In this document: one piece after another, positions 1-4,838 of the stretch | How the letters are laid out: each line of letters begins with the position of its first letter | Numbering within the stretch: the first letter of the stretch is position 1 | Assembly: GCA_003140705.1 (NCBI GenBank) | Contig: PLKU01000184.1 | Location: 1,444-9,612, forward strand | Direction: 5' to 3' | Length of the DNA: 8,169 nucleotides | Origin: Acidobacteriaceae bacterium | GTDB taxonomy: Bacteria; Acidobacteriota; Terriglobia; Terriglobales; Acidobacteriaceae | Translations under genes and position numbers: made by a program | The notes under the pieces: generated by a model | What the model was told of the DNA's origin: nothing | Seen by the model: only the letters and a program-made list of their open reading frames with translations | Databases searched by the model: none

Positions 1-623
1 GAGCCATTGCCCCCATTTGAGCCGTTCCCGCCAGCGGAAGGGTTGTTCGGGTCGAGGGAACCGGGGCTGCCGTTCATTCCGTCTGATCCGTCGGTGCCAT
101 TCATGCCGTTGGAGCCGTTGCCGCCGGAGAAATCTGAGACGAATCTGTAATCGTAGCGAAGGGGAATGTCGAGTTCTGCGTGGACGCCAGGATGGCTTGG
201 TATGGAGACGGTGACGTGCGGGATCTTGCCATCGCTGACTCGGGGGTCTTTAGGGAGGGTGACAACGCCCTTCTTGTTTACCGTCACGACGGTTGCCGTA
301 ACTCTAAGGTCGCTCCACATCACCTTTCCCTTGCCCACTCCTTCCGTCTGCGACTCCTTGCCGTCCAGTTCGATTACATTCACCATCAGCGAGGACTTCT
401 GCCCCGGCCCGATGCCCGGGCCTTTGGGCTGGCTTGCATCAATCGATGCAACCAGGATTTTGGGAAGGGAAACTTTCATCCCGAGCTTTACTTGGACTGC
501 CGCGCAGCCACTGAGCGCGAGCAGGGCAGCAGCGGCGAGGCTGGTCAGTGAGATTGTCTTCGAACCTTGGTAGAAGGCGATTTTTAAGAGACGTAAGATT
601 GCCGGCGAACTTAGAGTGCTCAT
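1..623 (-). CDS. Lipoprotein with collagen-like Gly-X-X tract (3' end beyond window)
   Basis: Partial gene; 207 residues are visible and the C-terminus lies off the left edge. ATG at 623 is preceded by stops in frame and by GGAG at 631-634, seven bases upstream, a good ribosome binding site. Residues about 23-39 form a hydrophobic signal segment ending in the lipobox LSGC with Cys40, so the product should be lipidated and sorted to a membrane, probably facing the periplasm or outside. Residues 41-165 are rich in Val, Thr and Lys, look beta-stranded, and resemble no family I recognise. From Gly167 a strict Gly-X-X period runs for eight triplets (Gly167, 170, 173 through 188) with Asn, Ser, Asp and Met in the other positions. 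A DPNNPSAGG break follows, then more Gly-Asn-Ser repeats. Proline is scarce, so a true collagen triple helix is uncertain; a flexible or cation-binding surface stalk is equally possible. Function unknown. Confidence 0.8.
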   Translation of the reverse strand, partial: MSTLSSPAILRLLKIAFYQGSKTISLTSLAAAALLALSGCAAVQVKLGMKVSLPKILVASIDASQPKGPGIGPGQKSSLMVNVIELDGKESQTEGVGKGKVMWSDLRVTATVVTVNKKGVVTLPKDPRVSDGKIPHVTVSIPSHPGVHAELDIPLRYDYRFVSDFSGGNGSNGMNGTDGSDGMNGSPGSLDPNNPSAGGNGSNGGNG

Positions 624-956
624 GAGCGTACTCCATGGTTATCATGACATCGTTGCGTTGTCGCCGTTGACGAGGGGAATTGCGTGCGGGACCCTTTTAT
701 GAGTTGGACATCTGATCAGCCTGCATGTTGTGTGCTGCCTCTCACACAATGACCTTAGTGCACAAAGAGCGCGGAGGTTGGTTGTACCCTTCCATGGGCC
801 AATCAAGGACAAGCCGGTAGTTCGGGTCGCTTCAGATTGTGAAGCCACCGTCTGGGAACCGGTCGAGTTGAGTTGCCGAACAATCATGAAGGTACCTGTC
901 AAGGCACAGGGGTTGTTAAAATTCATCTCTCGGTGGATTGACTCATCCGGCGGATG

Positions 957-973
957 GCGCTACTCTCTAGCGC
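957..973. other. Small hairpin in the phoH upstream region
   Basis: Six-base perfect arms GCGCTA (957-962) and TAGCGC (968-973) enclose a CTCTC loop. No T-run follows on either strand, so it is not a classical terminator. It could be a chance structure or part of an untranslated leader. Confidence 0.35.
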
Positions 974-1119
974 AGATACCCGATTTGGTCGCCAACGCCA
1001 TCCCGCGGTTTCGTCCCACAGCCCAGAGCTTCGGCTCGGCCCTGCCTCACGCACGTTGGTACTCAACAAATTGCATCAAACGATTTGGCGAACTGGCCGA
1101 TACTCAGTTTATTTACGTG

Positions 1120-1149
1120 CCGGTGCCGGTTGTTCAGAACCGGAACCGG
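1120..1149. promoter_or_regulatory. Strong GC-rich hairpin upstream of phoH
   Basis: Twelve-base arms at 1120-1131 (CCGGTGCCGGTT) and 1138-1149 (AACCGGAACCGG) pair with a single mismatch around the loop GTTCAG (1132-1137). The hairpin ends 44 bases before the phoH start. No T-run follows it on the plus strand, so an intrinsic terminator is unlikely. If the transcript starts upstream, it would be a stable element in the 5' untranslated leader. Each arm is itself two CCGG-containing hexamers, so it could also be a double-stranded protein-binding site. The pairing is seen; the role is inferred. Confidence 0.5.
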
Positions 1150-1193
1150 ACGAACTCAACCCGACAACGCCGCACTGGAGGCCACTTATTCCT

Positions 1194-2243
1194 TTGAAGA
1201 TCGCTCTGGAGATCACGCCCAACCTTGAGCCCTTGTTTGGGACTCGCGATGAAAATCTCAGGCTGATGGAAGACTCGCTCGGTGTCCGGATCGATCTCCG
1301 CTCCGATGCCGTGCATGTGGAAGGGCCGGATGAGGGCGTGGCGCGGGTCCAGCGCATCTTTCAGGATTTCGAGGCTCTCCGAAAGCAGGGCGTCAATCCG
1401 CACAATGGGGAATTGAACGGGATGCTGCGCCTGGTTGTGGCGGATCCAGCGACCACCCTGCGCTCGCTTTCTGACAGCGGCAAGCAGCGGTCGGCCGGTG
1501 TGAAGCGCACCGTTCAGCCGCGTTCGATCAATCAGCGCAAATACGTTGAGGCGATTGAACAAAATGATATGACCTTCGGCGTTGGGCCGGCGGGCACGGG
1601 CAAGACGTATCTGGCTGTAGCCATGGCCGTGGCTGCCATCAATGCGAAAAAAGTGAGCCGCATTGTGCTGGTGCGGCCGGCTGTTGAGGCAGGCGAGCGT
1701 TTGGGCTTTCTTCCAGGCTCGCTGCAGGAGAAGGTTGATCCTTATCTGCGACCGCTTTACGACGCGTTATATGACTTGCTCGAGCCAGAGAAGGTCGACA
1801 AGATGCTGGAGAAGAATGTGATCGAGGTTGCGCCCCTGGCCTTCATGCGCGGGCGCACTTTGAACGATGCCTTCATCATCATGGATGAGGCGCAGAACAC
1901 CACGATCGAGCAGATGAAGATGTTTCTGACGCGCATGGGCGCGAACTCGAAGGCGGTGATTACAGGGGACATCACGCAGATTGATCTGCCGAATCCGCGC
2001 AAGTCAGGGCTGCTGGATGCGATCAACATTCTGAACGGCGTGGAAGGCATCCACTTCTGCCACTTTGAAGACGGCGACGTTGTGCGACACGCGCTAGTGC
2101 AGCGGATCGTGCGGGCCTACGAGACAGCCAAGCCGCAACAGCATGAGTTGCCGCTGGCGTTGGGGCAGGCTATTGCGGTGGGTACCCAGAGCGGCGAAGA
2201 CCGTGGGCAGGCACAGCCCTTACATCCGGCGAAACCACAATAA
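1194..2243 (+). CDS. phoH: PhoH-family ATPase (YbeZ-like)
   Basis: A 349-residue P-loop ATPase of the PhoH family, cytoplasmic, usually linked to RNA metabolism and thought to work with the YbeY RNase. An N-terminal KH-like segment covers about residues 10-55 (EPLFGTRDENLRLMEDSLGV). The ATPase domain follows a basic linker and begins near residue 118. Walker A is GPAGTGKT at residues 131-138, followed by the family signature VLVRPAVEAGERLGFLPG. Walker B is FIIMDEAQN at 227-235 with Asp231-Glu232, followed by the MKMFLTRMG and ITGDITQIDLP motifs typical of PhoH. I chose TTG at 1194 because family similarity begins at LEITPNLEPLFG; GGAGG at 1177-1181 lies 12 bases upstream, slightly far. The frame stays open to 954, but that extension looks non-coding. 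The last roughly 25 residues are low-complexity. ybeY follows 62 bp downstream. Confidence 0.93.
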   Translation: MKIALEITPNLEPLFGTRDENLRLMEDSLGVRIDLRSDAVHVEGPDEGVARVQRIFQDFEALRKQGVNPHNGELNGMLRLVVADPATTLRSLSDSGKQRSAGVKRTVQPRSINQRKYVEAIEQNDMTFGVGPAGTGKTYLAVAMAVAAINAKKVSRIVLVRPAVEAGERLGFLPGSLQEKVDPYLRPLYDALYDLLEPEKVDKMLEKNVIEVAPLAFMRGRTLNDAFIIMDEAQNTTIEQMKMFLTRMGANSKAVITGDITQIDLPNPRKSGLLDAINILNGVEGIHFCHFEDGDVVRHALVQRIVRAYETAKPQQHELPLALGQAIAVGTQSGEDRGQAQPLHPAKPQ

Positions 2244-2275
2244 CCTCGGAGTTCAAGTAGAATCAAAGGTGAATC

Positions 2276-2298
2276 GGGGCCGCTGACAACGCGGCCTT
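2276..2298 (+). promoter_or_regulatory. Hairpin immediately upstream of the ybeY start
   Basis: GGCCGC (2278-2283) and GCGGCC (2291-2296) pair perfectly around the loop TGACAAC, and two G-T wobbles extend the stem to 2276 and 2298. It lies between the only Shine-Dalgarno-like stretch (AAAGG, about 2265-2269) and the ATG at 2306. Folding would bring the two close together, or would occlude the alternative TTG at 2297. A role in setting ybeY translation is inferred. Confidence 0.4.
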
Positions 2299-2305
2299 GG
2301 CCACG

Positions 2306-2857
2306 ATGATCCTCCTCGACCCAGATCTGGACCCCGACCCCGCTGCGAAGGCAACTTCGATTGAGCGGACGGTTGCGCCCCCTCCCCCAGCACAAAAGAA
2401 AGACTTTCGCTTACCCTCAGCGCGCACGTTGAGCCGTTTTCTTTTGGCTGCGCAGAGGGCGGTGGGGCTCAAGGGGCAGGTGACTGTGCTGCTGACCACC
2501 GACGAGGCCATTCGCAAACTCAATCGGCAGTTTCGCGGCAGGAACAAGGCCACAGATGTGCTGTCATTTCCTGCCGAGGGGCCGGGATCCGAGGAGATCG
2601 CCGGCGACCTGGCAATCAGCGTGACTACGGCGCTGGGCCAGGCGGCAGAGCAGGGGCATTCGCTGTCGACTGAGATCAGGGTGCTGATTCTTCATGGGCT
2701 ATTGCACTTGGCTGGGTATGACCACGAGTCGGACAATGGCAAGATGGCACGACGCGAAGGGTTGCTGCGAGCGCGGTTGAGACTGCCGCAGGGGTTAATT
2801 GAGCGCGCTGCTGGTACAAGACCAATGAAGACCGCAACCAAGGTCAAACGGCCATGA
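2306..2857 (+). CDS. ybeY: Endoribonuclease YbeY (16S rRNA maturation)
   Basis: A 183-residue UPF0054/YbeY metallo-endoribonuclease. In characterised bacteria it acts in 16S rRNA 3'-end processing and ribosome quality control, in the cytoplasm. The zinc signature is intact: HGLLHLAGYDH at residues 130-140, with His130, His134 and His140 as ligands, followed by ESD and a Met. The upstream family motifs are present: LNRQFRGRNKATDVLSFP at 72-89, with the conserved Arg and TDVLSFP, and GDLAIS at 100-105. Residues about 5-36 form a Pro/Asp-rich leader (VAPPPPAQKK) before the usual fold, longer than in E. coli. ATG 2306 is preferred; TTG at 2297 is the only other in-frame option before the stop at 2270-2272. 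No strong ribosome binding site sits at either. It follows phoH by 62 bp and overlaps the next gene by ATGA, so one operon is likely. Confidence 0.95.
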   Translation: MILLDPDLDPDPAAKATSIERTVAPPPPAQKKDFRLPSARTLSRFLLAAQRAVGLKGQVTVLLTTDEAIRKLNRQFRGRNKATDVLSFPAEGPGSEEIAGDLAISVTTALGQAAEQGHSLSTEIRVLILHGLLHLAGYDHESDNGKMARREGLLRARLRLPQGLIERAAGTRPMKTATKVKRP

Positions 2858-4173
2858 GTACGCTGGCCATTGTGATGGTTCTGCTGTTGGCTTTGGTGGA
2901 GACACTGGCGTCATACATCAGCCGCGTCTACTCGGAGTTCGGCAAGATTCTCACGCACGAGATCGAAGAAAACTTGGATGCCTGGGAAGAGCTTGTTGAG
3001 CCGCATCTGGGCCTTAGCCGGGAACATGCAGCTATCTGTGCGGCGGTGTTGCAGCAACTGGCATTGGGCATCATTGCGCTGGAGTTTGGCGCTGTGCTCT
3101 TCGATCGCGAGCCCCACATGGGGAGGCCGACATACCCGGAGATTGCGCAGGCGGTTCTTGCTGTGGTTCTGGTCGTCGTGTTCTGCAACCAAGTTTTGCC
3201 CTCATTGCTCTTCAACCGCACCAAGGGACGCTGGGCGGGGCAACTGGTCTGGCCAATCCGCCTACTGCTTTGGCTGATGACACCGATCACGGTTTTCATA
3301 CGCTTCTTTTTCTCAGTTGCGGAGCTGGCGGAGGAGCCGGCGACGCCGGCGGAAGAGGCCGCGGTGGATGTGGAAGCGCTGCTGGAAGCGGGCGAAGAAG
3401 AAGGAATTCTGGAAGAAAGTGACATTGACCTTGTGCGCTCGGCTGTGGAGTTTGGCGACAAGCTCGTGAGGGAAGTGATGACGCCACGGCCAGAAGTTTT
3501 TGCCGTGCGGGACTCCATTACGCTGGAGCAATTCCTGAACCAACTGCGCGAGCATGTCTTCTCACGCGTTCCGGTCTATTCCGGGTCGCTGGATAACGTG
3601 ACCGGAATCGCTTTTGCCCACGACCTCCTGCAGATTACGGATGAGGAAGCGCAGACGCGCTCGGTGTCCAGCTTGCAGCGGCCGGCGGTGTTTGTGCCGG
3701 AGACCAAGCGCGGCTACGAGCTGCTGCGCGAGATGCAGCGCGAGAAGCAGCACATGCGGATCGTGATCGACGAGTATGGCGGCGTTGCGGGCCTGGTAAC
3801 GATCGAGGATCTGCTGGAACAGATTGTGGGAAACATTCGCGACGAGCACGAAGTTGAAACTCCGGTCGAAGACCCGCAACGCGAGCCGGCTGGGGTGTGG
3901 GTGGTGCCGGGAGGATTTCCGGTGGATCAATTGGCGGACCTTTTTGGCGAGACGGCGGATCTGGGGAATCTCTACGAAGCAACAACGCTCGGCGGCCTGG
4001 TCAGTGAAGTCGAGGGCCGCATTCCGCATCCGGGCGAGGTGGTGATGCTTGAACCGATTGGCCTGCGCCTGGAGGTGGTTGCATCGACTGACCGGCGGGT
4101 GGATCGGTTGAGGGTATTTCCGCCGAGCGGAGATGCGACCCGCCTCGAAGCAGAGGATTCTTCAAGGATCTAG
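2854..4173 (+). CDS. CorC/HlyC-family membrane protein with paired CBS domains (YbeX/CNNM-like)
   Basis: A 439-residue membrane protein with four hydrophobic stretches at about residues 3-21, 60-83, 97-120 and 134-155. A Glu/Ala-rich linker spans 157-185. CBS domain 1 lies at about 206-262 (VREVMTPRPEVFAV) and CBS domain 2 at 270-327 (IDEYGGVAGLVTIEDLLEQIVGNIRDE). A CorC_HlyC C-terminal domain follows at about 345-425. Relatives include CorC/YbeX, implicated in magnesium/cobalt homeostasis and in E. coli also in ribosome biogenesis, and CNNM transporters; CBS pairs usually sense adenine nucleotides. The cytosolic half is canonical, but the N-terminal membrane part does not show the usual DUF21 opening and reads as a divergent version (LVETLASYISRVYSEFGK). 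The start overlaps the ybeY stop (ATGA, 2854-2857), with AAGG at 2840-2843, so translation is probably coupled. Transport activity is unproven. Confidence 0.9.
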   Translation: MSTLAIVMVLLLALVETLASYISRVYSEFGKILTHEIEENLDAWEELVEPHLGLSREHAAICAAVLQQLALGIIALEFGAVLFDREPHMGRPTYPEIAQAVLAVVLVVVFCNQVLPSLLFNRTKGRWAGQLVWPIRLLLWLMTPITVFIRFFFSVAELAEEPATPAEEAAVDVEALLEAGEEEGILEESDIDLVRSAVEFGDKLVREVMTPRPEVFAVRDSITLEQFLNQLREHVFSRVPVYSGSLDNVTGIAFAHDLLQITDEEAQTRSVSSLQRPAVFVPETKRGYELLREMQREKQHMRIVIDEYGGVAGLVTIEDLLEQIVGNIRDEHEVETPVEDPQREPAGVWVVPGGFPVDQLADLFGETADLGNLYEATTLGGLVSEVEGRIPHPGEVVMLEPIGLRLEVVASTDRRVDRLRVFPPSGDATRLEAEDSSRI

Positions 4174-4191
4174 CTGATCAGTGAGATGCGA

Positions 4192-4749
4192 TTAGTTTTT
4201 CCAGTTACGAACTTTCCACGCGCGCCATTCTTCGGCGGTGATCTCCCAGAGTTCGGAGGGGAGGCGGCCGGAGACATAGTCGCGGTCTTCAACGCCGATG
4301 AGGCGCATTCCCTGCTTTTCTGAGATGCGGCGCGATGGGGTGTTGTCGATGGCCTTGGCGACGCGCAAGACCGGAATTCCTATCGTTTCAAACCAATAGT
4401 CAGTGGCCCATGCGGCGGCTTCCGTCATGAGGCCTTGACCTTGCCAGGGAAGGCCGAGCCAAAATCCGCGATTGGTGTCTTTGTTCTTGATCAAGCTAAT
4501 GACGCCGATAATCTGGGACGGCGCGGTGCACAGCCGAAGAGTCCAGTGCCAGGCCTCATCACGCTCTTCCTGGGGAATTGCAACGTCTCTAAGAAATTCC
4601 AGTGCGCCACCTTCGGGATAGGGCCACGGGACGCGGCTTTGCAGGTACTTCACGATCTCCCAGTGCGGAAAGAGCTCCTGAATCTGAGGCGCATCGCCAA
4701 TCTCAACCGGGCGTAGGATGAGGCGTTCGGTCTGGCCTTCGTGAATCAT
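4192..4749 (-). CDS. GNAT N-acetyltransferase, RimJ/RimL type
   Basis: A 185-residue acetyltransferase of the GNAT superfamily, acetyl-CoA dependent and cytoplasmic. The N-terminus TERLILRPVEIGDA (residues 7-20) is the classic RimJ/RimL-like opening. The acetyl-CoA binding motif A is GLPWQGQGLMTEA at 99-111 (Q-x-x-G-x-G type: Gln103, Gly104, Gly106), followed by the VLRVAKAIDNTPSRRISEKQGM segment with the Asn and Ser that typically follow the core. The family includes ribosomal-protein N-terminal acetyltransferases and many small-molecule or antibiotic acetylating enzymes; the substrate cannot be told here. The start ATG 4749 fits family length. The frame stays open to 4989, but that part is antisense to era. 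There is no clear ribosome binding site. It ends 18 bp from the CorC gene (convergent) and diverges from era across 85 bp. Confidence 0.88.
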   Translation of the reverse strand: MIHEGQTERLILRPVEIGDAPQIQELFPHWEIVKYLQSRVPWPYPEGGALEFLRDVAIPQEERDEAWHWTLRLCTAPSQIIGVISLIKNKDTNRGFWLGLPWQGQGLMTEAAAWATDYWFETIGIPVLRVAKAIDNTPSRRISEKQGMRLIGVEDRDYVSGRLPSELWEITAEEWRAWKVRNWKN

Positions 4750-4803
4750 CCAGAAATGATAGCAACGGGCGACTCGTGCTGCTAATTCGGGCAGTCCATC
4801 CGC

Positions 4804-4810
4804 GATAATA
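4804..4810. promoter_or_regulatory. Possible back-to-back -10 elements in the GNAT/era gap
   Basis: The 85-bp divergent gap 4750-4834 contains GATAATA at 4804-4810. GATAAT on plus (towards era) and TATTAT on minus (towards the GNAT gene) each match TATAAT at five of six positions. No convincing -35 was found at the right distance for either. Because the GNAT gene separates era from the upstream operon, an era promoter somewhere in this gap is expected. The exact call is weak. Confidence 0.3.
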
Positions 4811-4823
4811 GAAGGGCGGGAGA

Positions 4824-4838
4824 ATGAAAAGCCTTTGA
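4824..4838 (+). other. Four-codon mini-ORF overlapping the era start (TTGA)
   Basis: ATG AAA AGC CTT TGA starts at 4824 behind GAAGGG (4811-4816) and GGGAG (4818-4822). Its TGA stop (4836-4838) overlaps the era TTG codon (4835-4837). Ribosomes could terminate here and restart on era. Chance is possible at this length. Confidence 0.3.

Larger units (their letters stand above)
624..1193. other. 570-bp divergent intergenic region, no convincing gene
   Basis: This lies between the lipoprotein gene (minus) and phoH (plus) and should contain both promoters. Open frames cross it on both strands, but their translations are rich in Cys, Trp, Arg and His, show no domain, and have no good ribosome binding site, so I do not call them genes. 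No tRNA or recognisable riboswitch was seen. The clear structures are two hairpins, at 957-973 and 1120-1149. A weak sigma70-like pair sits ahead of phoH: TTGGCG at 1085-1090 and TTTATT at 1108-1113, 17 bases apart, each matching consensus at four of six positions. That would start the transcript close to the second hairpin. The promoter is a guess. Confidence 0.6.

Noticed and set aside
166..573. Plus-strand frames antisense to the lipoprotein gene
   Set aside because: They mirror the lipoprotein gene and show no independent domain.
439..645. Minus-strand frame overlapping the lipoprotein start
   Set aside because: The adjacent frame from 623 gives a proper lipobox and continues open to the window edge, so this one is a shadow.
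642..926. 94-codon open frame on minus strand between lipoprotein and phoH
   Set aside because: No domain or signal peptide and no convincing ribosome binding site; likely chance.
940..1030. tRNA-like look (small stem, GGTTTCG-like stretch)
   Set aside because: No complete cloverleaf, no acceptor stem and no proper T-loop sequence could be drawn.
954..1193. N-terminal extension of PhoH by 80 residues
   Set aside because: PhoH similarity begins right after TTG 1194. The extension resembles no PhoH N-terminus and spans the strong hairpin at 1120-1149.
730..1197. 155-codon open frame on plus strand in the phoH upstream gap
   Set aside because: No recognisable domain, composition rich in Cys, Trp and Arg, no clear ribosome binding site, and it overlaps the phoH start.
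4174..4181. CTGATCAG palindrome between the CorC and GNAT genes, also at 712-719
   Set aside because: An eight-base self-complementary word without loop or T-run; two occurrences in 8 kb are not compelling.
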